From positions 33,422,721 to 33,486,720 of the forward strand of contig CM030708.1 of assembly GCA_017979445.1 (NCBI GenBank): a DNA stretch of 64,000 nt, written 5' to 3'. The stretch's first letter is position 1. Every line of letters starts with the position of its first letter. Under the pieces are notes generated by a model. The model was not told the origin of the DNA, did not search any database, and saw only the letters and a program-made list of their open reading frames with translations. Below are positions 21,901 through 33,200 of this stretch, piece after piece. The stretch comes from Akebia trifoliata (lineage: Eukaryota; Streptophyta; Magnoliopsida; Ranunculales; Lardizabalaceae). The position numbers and the translations under genes were made by a program.

Positions 21901-24291
21901 ATATTTATTAGATGGTAATAAGACCGCCTACACTTTATGGAACCGAATGTTGGGCAATGAAGAAACATTTATATAGATTGAAAATAATAAAGATGATGAT
22001 GATCCCAATATCTTGAGCTAAGGCTTTGATAATGGTGACAATGATACTAATTAATCGGTCTTAAAATCAATATCCATAAAAATAATACAATTTATAATGC
22101 TAATTAATCGGTCTTACAATCAATATCCATAAAAAGAAAAAAATTTATAATGCTAATTATACATACCTGGCAATGTGAAAGCAAATGAAAAATCTGTGAT
22201 AGATCTGTAATATCGATTGCATCCGTGACAAGTTTGATGATATCGGCTCTAGTAGATTCCATGCATGCAACAAGAGTGCTGAGTTTCTCCCTCGAAGGGG
22301 TCCCACCACCCACATGACATGATACGATTATTTTGCTACGAGAAGGCTTGTTTAGATTTACATCCACCAAGAATTCAGAAGCAACCTGAATGTTATTATA
22401 CAAAATACATCAAAATAAATTCAGGGATTAATAAAACTTTTAGATAACAAACACGTCAAAGATACGAAAAACTGATCCTCGCCTCCTATGACAGTAACAC
22501 TCCTCTTAAGAGAGTAAAACAGAGGACTTAGATAAATATTTACTGAATTAATATTGTTTCCTTCCACAATGTTAACTGTTTAAAAAAAAAATGAACAAAT
22601 CAAACATCTTAGTGGAAATTATGAGCATGACATTTATTATATTTTTTTTTTCTTAAAAATAGGCAGTTGAAATAGATAGTTTTATGTTGCAAAATAAAAA
22701 TGGACTAAATAGGAAAAAAGTATTTTGGCCTCATTTACTATTTTGTTACTTTATGATGCATGTGTTATTGGATTCCATAAACCTAAATACTGTCTCAACA
22801 AGAACTGATATTAGAGAAGCTTTGCAATAACAATTTCATTATGGTGCCTAGAATATGAAAATATTTTGAAGAGATAAGAAATCATCAAGATCATTTACTG
22901 GTATACTTGGTACAACTTACTTCAAAGTAAGACAATAAAACCAAAAAAAAACATTAATCAATGAAGCTATTGTGTTACCGACAGATCTATTATAATTAAA
23001 GAAACATGTCATATATCTAAGTGAAAGAACATTAAATAAAAGCAACCTTGAACTCGACATCAATATAATCAGCTCCCAGTTTCATGGCCATACGAAGTGT
23101 ATCCAATCGGCTCTTTTCATCACCTTCATACCGACCGCCATCCCACTTGGGTCTGAAACAAATACATAAAAAAATTCATAGAAGAATGAGCTTTCCATAC
23201 TGCTCAAAAAAGCAATATTTTTCAAGTAACATGAGCAGAATGTGTTGAAGTGTTCATATGTGACAGCCCCAAAGAGATAAGGGCTTAAATTCCTCACTAA
23301 TAACGCTTAGGCGGTTTTCGTGTATTAGTTAGGTTCGTGTCAAATGGTGTCAGAATCATCACCAAGTCTCAAGTACGCTTTGGCAGTTTTCATGTATTGG
23401 TTAGGTTCCAAATGGTATCAGAGTCATCACCAAGTCTCGGGGACACTTAGGCTGTTTTCGTATATATAACATAACACATACAAGATTCACTAACAAATTT
23501 TCATAGCATGGTTTTAAATCTCGTCCGAGACCAAGACAACTTGTCCGATACGTCTTGGTATCGTCCACCAACGAGACAGATAAACAAGTCAAACGTATCG
23601 GACGAGATTTAAAACCACGATTCATTTGTCTCACCGTTGAACAAGATGTCAAAACGAGTTTTAAAATCATATTTCATAGAACTTGATACCAAGAATCCAA
23701 GAAAAAAAAAATCGCGAAAAGATAGTCGTATAAAAAATACAAATACATGAAAAAAAAAAAAAAAAGGGTTCTATCTCTTTGAGGAAATCTCATATTAAGA
23801 ATCTGATTAACACCAAAAATATTATGAAAACTATTTCTCAGCATAATTAACATTAATTCTACTAACTAAAATAAAATAGGTTCAAATAAGTAACTGAAGG
23901 GAACAGAGACATTTCATTGGATTTGATCAAAGCCCACATAAGACTACTTTTTCGATTAAAAAACGTCAAAAAGTTGTCAATTGAAACAGAATAGGCCCAA
24001 TAGAAATCTAATTGAACAAGTGAATTTCATTAAAGCTAAATAGATTTAAGAACAAAATTTTCTGTTAGTTATATACCTATAGACAACGAGTACGGGCAAT
24101 GGCCTATTTCTAAGGAGGATTTCCAGGTCTTCACTCGGCCGAAAGTTCTTTATATAGTCCAACCTGACCTCGACAAGGTCCGCACCTTGAGCCTTCGCCT
24201 GATCCATCTCAGTTGCCATCTGTTTGATAGTCTGACCCATTAATGGGACACAAACCATAGTTGAATTCTTCAAAACTCCAAGACTACCCAT
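18995..24291 (-). CDS. DQD/SDH paralogue, copy B, quinate-dehydrogenase-like (10 exons, 519 aa)
   Basis: Second member of the tandem pair. Exons, high to low: 24291-24077, 23152-23047, 22385-22167, 21715-21375, 20964-20901, 20723-20615, 20295-20146, 20025-19877, 19789-19627, 19038-18995. Seven internal exons match copy A to the base (106, 219, 64, 109, 149, 163) or nearly so. The dehydratase half keeps EVRLD, His131 and Lys158, but the usual SSHNY is SCHVG. The SDH half has VGHSKGP (Ser251, Gly253) and VGIPYKE, so the shikimate-contacting Thr is Gly296 and the His before catalytic Lys300 is Tyr; Asp338 is kept. The Rossmann GAGGAG is followed by FDIDY where copy A has ANRTY. From family knowledge these changes suit quinate rather than shikimate as substrate and possibly NAD rather than NADP; that is inference. 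ATG 24291 (MGSLGV) is the first in-frame ATG. The last intron holds LTR-like, RTE and (TG)n sequence. Confidence 0.93.
19160..19420. mobile_element. LTR-retrotransposon-like remnant with primer-site-like motif
   Basis: TGTTGAGT(A/G)TATATTTTC occurs at 19169 and about 19373 in direct orientation. Between them, TGGTATCAGAG at 19304-19314 resembles the plant initiator-tRNA-Met primer binding site. No internal coding region remains. It lies in the last intron of copy B. Confidence 0.35.
19451..19596 (+). mobile_element. Short inverted repeat plus RTE-like 3' tail
   Basis: GACACCAAGGTCC and GGACCTTGGTGTC form arms at about 19458 and 19500. Next comes CGACCCCAAATCTTTGGGAT and AAGGCTTCAATGATGATGAT, the RTE 3'-end signature with a GAT-rich tail. 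Lies in the last intron of copy B. Confidence 0.55.
21778..21899. mobile_element. Small inverted-repeat element (MITE)
   Basis: The left end GAGACATTCTATTACAACGC and CAACTTTTT are matched at the right by AAAAAGTTGGTGTCACAATA and GAAGCTCTC read in reverse. The ends resemble the MITE at 29167-29261 (GAGAGC..CTATTGGCACC..CAACTTT), so the two probably belong to one family. Confidence 0.65.
21915..22045 (+). mobile_element. RTE-type LINE C-terminal remnant
   Basis: The translation contains RPPTLYGTECWAMKKH, the conserved end of RTE-clade reverse transcriptase. It is followed after about 60 bp by a tail-like CCCAATATCTTGAGCTAAGG and CTTTGATAATGG. Lies in intron 3 of copy B. Confidence 0.65.
23303..23465. 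repeat. Direct duplication of ~80 bp in intron 1 of copy B
   Basis: CTTAGGCGGTTTTCGTGTAT, TAGTTAGGTTC and CAGAATCATCACCAAGTCTC recur about 75 bp later with small changes (TTTGGCAGTTTTCATGTATT, CAGAGTCATCACCAAGTCTC). The second copy contains TGGTATCAGAG, again like a Met-tRNA primer site. Confidence 0.6.
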
Positions 24292-25117
24292 TTGAAGAAA
24301 AGATTGAAAGACCAACTTTAAAATATAAAAAAATCGAAATGACACACAAACAGCTTAATGAGATTGAACTCTTAATCGACACACACAATAGATGAGTTCC
24401 TCAACATTTCAATACTACCCAGAAAGATTAAAAGAAAAAAAGAAAAAAAAAAACTGAAAATCGAATCAAAGGGTATACAAAGGAGCTCAATGAGATTGAA
24501 GATGAACTTTTTCAGTTAAAATAGTAAATGGTGGAGTTGGTAGGTGAGGCTGGTGGATGGATTAAGCGAGTATAAAATAGCAAATTAAGAAAGAAAAACG
24601 GATAAAGATAATATATTTTTTTTAAATAAAAAAAGAAAAGAGGCGAGGAATTGAGATTGGAGGTAGCAGTTGGTAGGTCGTATTTGAAATGAGAGTTACT
24701 ACGGGAATAAATCGGCTCAACAAGAACGAAGGATGTGAGGGTCCCGCAATCTTTCTCACAATCTTAATCTATTTTATTTGGCGACCCGCAGCCGTCTCAA
24801 CAAAAATCGCGATTTGTTTGTTGGAGAGTTAGGTAGGACCGTGGGATGAGAGGTTGTATCTGTCTCGATTTTTATTTTTTCGCATTTTTTTCCCTTCTAA
24901 ATTACGATTTTACCCCTTTTGTTTTTAGAAAGGTTTGAAGTTTGATTGATTACTTCAACTTCCAGGAAAAGGTCAAACGACAGGGTGACGTGGTAATAGA
25001 CAAGTAGTGTTGTCGTCCACTGGGCAGACTGTCCTCCGTACGTCCAGACCATTGGATTGTCCTTTAGATCTACCTGTAAAACATGCGTTCCAAATCATCT
25101 TGAGTTTGAGTTATCCC
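24292..25117. other. Upstream region of DQD/SDH copy B
   Basis: No open frame of interest. No strong TATA on the minus strand near 24291 was found; A/T runs near 24430 and 24620 are the only candidates. The GC content rises between about 24640 and 25080. Confidence 0.4.
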
Positions 25118-25125
25118 TCTCCACA

Positions 25126-25391
25126 CAAGGGCGGAGCTAGTAGGGAGCTGTGGGACAATTGCCCGTAGAACTTTAAGACACCCCTATATTTTTAATTAAT
25201 TACATGTTTCATTTGTCCCCACTCCCTCACCTCTCTTCTTATTTGCCCCCACACCCTCATCTCTTGTTGATGACATTGTCTCTTACCCCGAAATTCTTAT
25301 ATATTAATTGAAAATGACCTAAATATTATTTTCTTCAACTTTTAATCAAAAATTTTTGAATTACTTTTTAAAATTTCTAGCACCGCCCTTG
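25126..25391. mobile_element. hAT-type MITE with perfect 8-bp target-site duplication
   Basis: The ends CAAGGGCGGAGCTAG and CTAGCACCGCCCTTG are inverted repeats. The 266 bp element is flanked by TCTCCACA at 25118-25125 and 25392-25399. It has similar size and ends to the element at 18046-18307, so both derive from one family. Confidence 0.88.
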
Positions 25392-25399
25392 TCTCCACA

Positions 25400-27203
25400 A
25401 CCTCAAGATTGTACCGCGAAAAGATATATATGATTCCTGTACACTTCCACATGATGAACATGAGGAAAGTGCAATACGAGGCACAATCTTGAGGCCACTT
25501 TGCATAATTCTTTTTTTTTTTTTGTGGGTATGGTGAAAAATAAGATAAAATAGAAGGTTGATTTAGACATGGTCCAAAAGTTTTCGAAACGGAGATAAAT
25601 GGACTCAAATGGTTGTTTTCATCTTATGATTCCATTACGACTCATGATGGGGTTACAACATGAAAAAAGCTTATATTTGATGGATTAATGTGTCAAATTT
25701 TTTATTGTCAATTTTTTTTTTCAACAGATCGAAATTGTCAAATTAATGGAGGATGGGAGAAATTTAATAACTATACGTCGTCGAATTGGGGAACATAAAA
25801 ATTTCTATAGCCATGATCCGGTCGAAATTTTTGTGTTTATTTTCTTGAAATCCTTAGAATTGTTTTTTTTTTCTTTCGTCAAATAACGCCCTTGATATGC
25901 TCTTACTCATTGCTTTCGCTCTTTCCATGAATCATTTTTCATAATCAAATGTGTGCTTGAATTAAAAGTTGTATCTTTTCTTAGAAAACGGTGAATCCAT
26001 CACTTGTAAAAGTGAAAATTTTATTTTACAAAATTGCAAAAAAGCAACCCCCACCCCCCTACGCGCCTGGTTAGTCTGAAAGTTATATGTTTTTAAGGTA
26101 GGTCTCTGCAAGTCCCCCAAAATCATAAATAATTATAGCCAAAGGGACTCTTAGATAAAAAGTCGTGTCACTTGGTTATTTTGTAAATTTTTGAAGTAGT
26201 AGTAAATTCGTTGTCTCTAAAAAAAAATAGCATATTTCTTTTTATCTAAAGATCATTTGACTATTATTATATATTCCTTTGTGGTATTTTGCAAAGTCTA
26301 CCCAAAACATGTATGATTGTCAAATGATACCCTGAACCAAACATTAAATAACTTGCTATTTTAAATACCCACCCCTCGGAGTCCCATAATAAATAAATAA
26401 ATAAATAAAATTGGTAATTGAGTTTAAAAAGAAGCATTAGTTGTTGGGTCACAATGGTGGTAGTTGTAAGTGGAAATTTTTATTTTTTACCAATGTCAAG
26501 ATCATCTTAGCCACTCAATAGAACAAGAAGTAACAACTCATGATAGACCTACATTCGAGTTATGGAGCAAATTCATTAGAACATACTTAGAGCACAAAAT
26601 CTATGATATCGCCAGATTCTGTATGTTTTGGGGAAAAAATCTCGTGAGCATCTCACAACGATACAACCCTTTACGACTGGGTCACTTAATATCGATTTGA
26701 CCCAATTAAGGAGATTATCTAACAAAATTAGGTCACAACCAACTAATTTAATTGTGCCATAACAAACATCTAATACCAACGATTGGCTAACAAAAGTAGG
26801 TTCCCAACAAATGTCCACCAACGTCAACTTGATATAAATAGTGCACGTGGGTAGGATGCTTGCTTATGTCCATTAATTCGTTATGTGTCAACTCTTGCGA
26901 GTAAGATAACGAGTGCAATTAGTGTTATTATGCCGGGGATTCTAAAATATGCCACAACAAAAAAAAAAAAAGACAAATAGTTTGGATCTAGGGATAGCCA
27001 ATTTCTAGTGAGATGAGTAAGAAATAGAGGCAGAGACTAAAGGTTTACTAGTTGAGGATATTTAGTAGGAAAAAAGTTTTATTAATTGTTCTATGAAGTT
27101 ATCATTCAAAAATTAGGAGGCATCTAATAAGAAGAACTTAGATTAAAGTGTATTAAATAATTTTCTAAGAAAAGAATGGTCATTCAAGACTCCTCATAAA
27201 CAT
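25400..27203. other. Spacer with no recognised gene
   Basis: AT-rich, with short open frames only. A (AAAT)n-like run lies at about 26388-26410. Nothing assignable to a protein family on either strand. Confidence 0.5.
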
Positions 27204-27373
27204 GGGAAATGTTCAACACCCAACAATTTGTCCAATATTTTGTTCTACATGCGTTAGGAATTTTGAAATGAAAGATGATCTCTAATAAAATTCATTCCAA
27301 AACTCCTAACCCATGTAGGGCAAAATATATTAGGCAAAATATTGGCCAAATTGTTGGGTGTTGAACGGGGCCC
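27204..27373. mobile_element. Minimal foldback element with GGGAAATGTTCA-type end
   Basis: The left end GGGAAATGTTCAACACCCAA plus CAATTTGTCCAATATTTTG is matched at the right by CAAAATATTGGCCAAATTG and TTGGGTGTTGAACGGGGCCC in reverse, about 38 bp of terminal repeat. The interior keeps a shrunken hairpin (GTTAGGAATTTTGAAATG against CATTCCAAAACTCCTAAC). It abuts an (AT)n run on the right, like the cluster at 41-44 kb. Confidence 0.8.
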
Positions 27374-29166
27374 ATATATATTTGAGGAAGCTATAGATGA
27401 TTCAAAGTAAACCACTTTATATATTACAAAAATATTACACGACTTTCTATTCCATTTATTTAATTTGATTCCTTTAAAAAATAAACCCTATTTGGCGGCT
27501 TTGTCCATTTGACTAGGACACTGTTGTGCCACAAAGCCTCAAATGGTCAATTTGGTACCTACTTGGGGAAGGCTGATGAGGTCGCTTTACCATTTAATAA
27601 TTGGCTCTCGAAGCTAACGCAACGGACTTCTCGTGTGCCAATTTGCTTTCGTCAATAAATAGTTGATTACGTGGACTCGGTGGTTGGTAGATTGACTCAC
27701 CTAACACACATCACCTCATCCCTACGACTCTACCTCACTTTTTCAAAGATATACACGTGGTATACAGAAATATTGACCTCTACCACTAATATTTCATTTG
27801 AATGGCCGTCTAAAAGATCATATATTTGTCTACAACCTCGAGATCATCACTATGATGAATTTAATTTTATTACTCTACTTCAGATCTAGAAATTGGTGTG
27901 GTACTTGGAAAGAGCCTCTTATGGTCAAGATTCACAATTTTATTTGCTAATGGGCAAGAATCGTCTATCAACACCGACAAATAATACATCTATGCATCCG
28001 ACTAGTCTTACTAAGCTATTAAGGATTTCACCATCACGCAAGAGAAGATAAACTCAATTTCTCTCCACCATATTTGGATTGACATGAGAGAATTTGGGAC
28101 AACTTTGAAATTTTAAAATATCTTAAAAGAGATCTAGGGGTAGAGTTGGAATTATAAAATATTTTAAAAGAGTTTCTCTCCTCTTCTCTCCCACTCAACA
28201 ATCCAAATAAGAGAAATGGAGAGAAACTCATTTATTTTCTCTTCTCCTCTCCACCTCTTTCAATCCAAACATAGTCTAAGGGTCCTTGGACTCACCTTTA
28301 TCGTATCCAGAAACATGATTTAATGCTTAAGAGTTGTAGTAGACAAAATTCTATGAACTTTGAAAAAAAATTCAAATTTTTTTTCACCGTTGAATTTCAA
28401 TTTTAAGTTTGGGAATTATGTAGAAGTCCAGTAGCTGTCCACTTTTAGAACCTTAAATCAAACTCAAAAGATTTTTTTTTTTTATCTGAGCTTTTCGAAG
28501 AAACTTAGTGTGATGTGATGTGGAAATCCATTTGAGCAAAACAACCCTTAGTAAGGCTTAACAACATCTTACTAAGTTAGTAAGGAAAATGTTTCTCAAC
28601 ATCTATTTATAGATTTAGGTATTCTTAGATTTTTTAGGATACCATTCTCTTGTCATTATTACTTATCTCGAGGTTGCATATGTATAATTGGATTTCGTCA
28701 TATCTTTACCTCTACATATACGATCCCAGCCTTGACACTTGGAGATTGTCCATGTGTATATAATCCTAACCGTTCAATCTATAGATCACAATGCTCCAAA
28801 ATAGTTTGTATGTTAGGTAGTAGAGATTGGTAGGTGAGGGCAAGGCTTGTGGCCCATCAATTCACATAAAATAATTATTCAAGAGTTGTGTACCCACCCT
28901 ACTTTGGTAGGCCTTCCAATCTCTTCTGGTCCTCTGTCTGGGTCATTAAGGTGTGGCCCACTCAGGGCCCATGGAAGGTTTTTGTATCTGAAATTGAATT
29001 TCTTAAGATTGGGCTCTGGATTTGGGCTTTTTCCAAAAGTAACCTAAAACTAAACCCCGACCCAACCCACTTACACCCATATATTTGGGACGGTAATTTG
29101 AATTGGCTAGAACCTATCATTTAATGGGTCCTACCCACAGAGAGATGTTTACTGACATATAATCAA
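27374..29166. other. Spacer with dispersed repeat remnants; no gene recognised
   Basis: Contains a CT-rich stretch at about 28060-28260. At about 28300-28605 is a segment ending in AACAACCCTTAGTAAGGCTT and CTTACTAAGTTAGTAAGG, which recurs at about 15.83, 37.88 (reversed), 38.9 and 61.1 kb. Nothing coding is recognised. Confidence 0.5.
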
Positions 29167-29261
29167 GAGAGCTGCTATTGGCACCCCAACTTTACTTATT
29201 ACACTTAAATTAAAAATAAAGAAAATAAGTAAAAGTTGGGGGTGCCAATAGAAGCTCTCTC
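29167..29261. mobile_element. 95-bp inverted-repeat element (MITE)
   Basis: GAGAGCTGCTATTGGCACCC plus CAACTTTACTTATT faces AATAAGTAAAAGTTGGGGGT plus GCCAATAGAAGCTCTC. About 38 bp arms with a ~20 bp loop, essentially a solid hairpin. Related ends at 21778-21899. Confidence 0.75.
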
Positions 29262-29667
29262 ATTATTTTTATTTTTGTTAAATTTCCATTTTTTGGGTTT
29301 AGGATTTTATACGAGTCTAATCATAATTGTATACAACTAGTGAAATTATTTGGACGAGTTTTATAATGTTGAGATTATAATTTCAACCAAACCCTTATTA
29401 AAGCCATGAGGCTTTGACCTTGTTGGGTTGAAATGGGTCAAGTTGTTTTGACCCAAGAACACGATACTACCTCAACACATCATTTTCTCATATTAAACAG
29501 ATTTTTAGATCCGTCAACTTGCAACAAAATATTTCTCAGAACGCCACTATTGTTCCTCACAATTTTTTTTATCTTCTATTGGGATTATTACTAGACTTTT
29601 TTTAGCATAAATATTTTTTCTTTATCTCTCCAGCCTTACTACTAATTCATCTAAATATCATCATTTC

Positions 29668-30028
29668 GGCAATGCTAACGTCCAAGACCTCATGAAGACG
29701 TTAACATTTTCCAACACTTTTTTTTTCTAATAATATCCTTACTTATTTTGTCTTTTAGTGAAAAAGATAAAAGTATATTAATCTTTTAAATATAATAAAT
29801 ATTTGTTTGCATTAATTGTCAAAATATTTATTGTAAATTAAATATTTAGTTTTAAAGATTAAATGCCCTTAACATTTATTACATGAGAGACAAACATTTA
29901 TTATGTAAAAAAACTAATATACTCTTATCTTTTTTACTAAAAGACAAAATGAGTAAAAGTATTATTAAGGAAAAAAAGTATTGGAGAATGCTAACGTCCT
30001 CATGAGGTCTTGAGCGTTAACATTCCCC
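29668..30028. mobile_element. Long near-complete palindromic MITE downstream of ARF
   Basis: The left arm GCAATGCTAACGTCCAAGAC and CTCATGAAGACGTTAACATT faces AATGCTAACGTCCTCATGAG and GTCTTGAGCGTTAACATTCC. The arms continue inward (TTATTTTGTCTTTTAGTGAA against ACTAAAAGACAAAATGAGTA), so most of 361 bp can pair. The right side ends at an (AT)n run. A second copy is at 43949-44333. It ends about 150 bp beyond the ARF polyadenylation signal. Confidence 0.82.
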
Positions 30029-30175
30029 ATATATATATAACCAACAAACACAATCCCCTTACATGAAAACAAATTGGAAACATATTTTGCATCCACACAC
30101 TTCATATAATGCACCATATTTACAGAAAGTAACCTTAAAAAGAAAACAACAACAGACACATAATTAGAGTTTATG

Positions 30176-30181
30176 TTTATT
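30176..30181 (-). promoter_or_regulatory. Putative polyadenylation signal of ARF
   Basis: AATAAA on the minus strand 104 nt after the stop codon at 30285, a typical 3' UTR distance. Confidence 0.5.
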
Positions 30182-30284
30182 TATCTGTATTATATATTTA
30201 TAGGTTTCTCAAACACCTTCCCAGAAAATTATGATGAACCATAAACCACAAGTAACCTTCTCAGATAAAGCATTTAAAGCGATA

Positions 30285-33200
30285 TCAGACTCCACAAGGA
30301 AGGGGATTCCTCAGCTTACTGATTTCTTCCTTCGGGTAAATGAACATCTTTCTCACTACAGACCGAAATTCCCTGCATTTGAACAAATGTACTTCAGACA
30401 GTATTGTTAGATTGAAATCATTAGTGTAAGAGTCGTCCTAGAGTGACTGCATTAGACACTGAGCAGACGTGGAGGTGTCCACAGAACCGATGATGCTTTT
30501 CACTCGTATGGCGAGGATAAGCATCTATGGTTCCATGCATACCTTCACATCAGCTCAGTGTCTAACGTAGTGTCCTGCACAGTCACTTTAGTATTTTCCT
30601 TAGTTTAAAGCCAGTTGACAGGTTCTGATACTTAACAGCCACGGATAATCACCAATCAGCATTGTGTCTCCTTCATCATCTGTGTATATCACATGCCAGC
30701 CGTTGCTTGTGTCCATCAACCCTCCTTCGAAATTGAACATTCGATCAAGCTCGCGTATAAGTTCATCATACCCATCAAATTTCATGAGATCTACTGATCT
30801 CCCAAGAGAAGTTCCATACTTATGTACCTGAAACCAAAACAAATTATAAAGCCCATGAAATATCGATAACAAGAATGTAGGAGTTTGATCAGGGACAACC
30901 TTGACGCAACTTCTAGTGGTGATGGAACAGTTTTTGCATGGTTTCTCCAAACCAATGTGAGGCCCGAAAGTTGACTCCGAAAGTTGGTCCACGAGAGGGA
31001 CCGGGCAAGGATGCTGGGGCTCACTTGAAGTCGCAACAAGGGGTGGTGCGGTTTCTTGTTGACTCTTAAGTAAATCAACACCGAAGAGAATACACATGCC
31101 ACTGCGTTTCGGCTGGGACTCAGGACCCACATTTGGAGTAGAGCGGTTTCCACTAAGTCCAACATCTCCGCCATTCTGATAAGTGGAATGTGGAGGCACC
31201 AAGAAGCTACCAAGTCCCAAATTGTCCGGAATTCTACTTGGTATAGGTAATTTGTTGCCACGATACAGAGAAACCCCCGCTTGTGTCTGATCCCAATTCG
31301 GGTTCGGTGGAGGAACCCAATGTGCCAATGGTGGAGATTGTGAATTTCTCGACTTTTGAGCACCTATGGCACTGATTTCTTGACCTTGTAAGACCCCTGA
31401 GTGTCTCTGAGGTGGTGGTGGTGCAGGCTCGATCAAACCCTGAGATAGGCCTGAGGAGTGAACCAGTCCAAGATCACTCAACATAATAGCATAAACTTCA
31501 AAACTATATTCAAGTGCAAAGAAATGAATTTATGACCTTTGTTAACCAACGAAGATGATCCAAGAGATGAATAATTTCGGGACCGGGCCCTCTTTGATCG
31601 TGGTTGGAACGAAGGCCACTTTGTTTTGGTGAGTACAAATGGTTCAATCTCCCATGGAGAAATTCTCTCCGGACGCACAAAGTTGGCAGAGGTTTCATCC
31701 CATTGAGCCTGCACAGGGAAAAATAAAAATGGGAGACAAAATAATCTTCTTAGAGCAACTCCAATGCACTTGCCATCCCCTCTCAACTGCCGTTTTAGAT
31801 AGCCAAAGCCAAAATATGTCTCCAACACACTATCCATCCCCACCCCCACCTACTACTTTGGAGAATCATTTTGGATTTTAGGGGTCTCCAATGCACTAGT
31901 TATCTCCATCTCAATTAAAAAAATATTAAATTATTTATGGATAGTCATTTGGATAGCACAGTTGGAGTGCATACCTCTTGAATATCCAAAATGACTATCC
32001 ATAATGGAATGGCTAGACATTATGGCAAGTCATTTTGGATATTCCCCTTGGAGTTGCTCTTAGTAGAGAAAAGGTTGTTAAGCTTCCAATCTCAAATTAT
32101 GAAAAAGGAAGAGATCCTTACAACAAGAGATTTCCATTTCGAACCAGGCCACCTAACTGCATCAACTTCTCTGATGCCAACTATGGTACCTACAAGGCTG
32201 GTTTACCACAAACAAGCATAAGTTTCATCAAGAGAAACCCGAGACCAAAGATGCTTTAAAAAATCACAAAAACTTGGTTCATTAACCTTTTATCTAAAAA
32301 TTCTTCACTCTCAAACTTCATCCTGAACTTCATTCCAACTGAAAAGTTGTTTCTCGCAGAATTCATGTATTGATCATATGGAATTATGAACTCAGAGGGA
32401 CTGGTCCTGTAGAAGATACAAAATAAAATGTTTAGTAGAAGTAAACATCTTTGTGTCAACTAAACCATTAAAAGTTACGCCTCGTAACATCGTAACATCG
32501 TAAATGTTTACCTAGGCCTGTAATACACAGTGAACATAGTCCCAGTAGAAATAGCATGAGAAGCGGTTGCGAGTATGCCAAGTTGCATGCCATGACTGGA
32601 AATGACAGATATCGAAGTGTTCTGTGTGATAGCACGGCGGACCCCAACACGAAGTTCTCCATTTTCTCCTCTGTAAATCAACCATATCCTTAAATCTAAA
32701 AAATGGAGTAACAATTTATACAAAGAACTGAACATTGGGAAATATTACAGGTATGTAATCCATCCTCTCCTTACTTGAATTATTTAGTTTGTGAAAAAAT
32801 GAAATTATATATACATATATATGGGTCAGGATCGGGGAAAAGTTTTTTGCTACAATGCTCTTACAACCCCGCTTGGATTTCATCCGTTTTTCAATTTTTT
32901 TACAACACCGTTGGATGTTGTTGGATATTGCAAAATGGGCAGCATCCGAGTGTTGTATCAAATAGTTGTCCCCCGATCCTGACCCCATATATATAGAGTC
33001 AGGATCAAGAGCCAACTAAATGGCCAATGTGTTTCATCCTATATGGATTAGAGATTTCGGAATGGGTTGATTTTTTGTGAGGATGATCTCTATGGTGAGG
33101 AGATCATCCTCACAAAAAATCAGGCCATTATAAAACTTCTAACCCCATCAAAAGGTTCACGATTCTTCAACTTGTAAACTGGGGTAAGTGGTTCTAGAAT

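Noticed and set aside
23082..23297. 71-codon minus-strand open frame
   Set aside because: It overlaps exon 2 of DQD/SDH copy B in a different frame; a shadow of the real exon.
24292..24345. N-terminal extension of copy B to 24345
   Set aside because: The upstream in-frame codon is GTG, not ATG; the family start MGSLG at 24291 is the first ATG.
30600..31484. 294-codon open frame on the minus strand as a stand-alone gene
   Set aside because: It is ARF exons 12 and 13 read through the short intron 30828-30899 plus some intron at both ends, not a separate gene.
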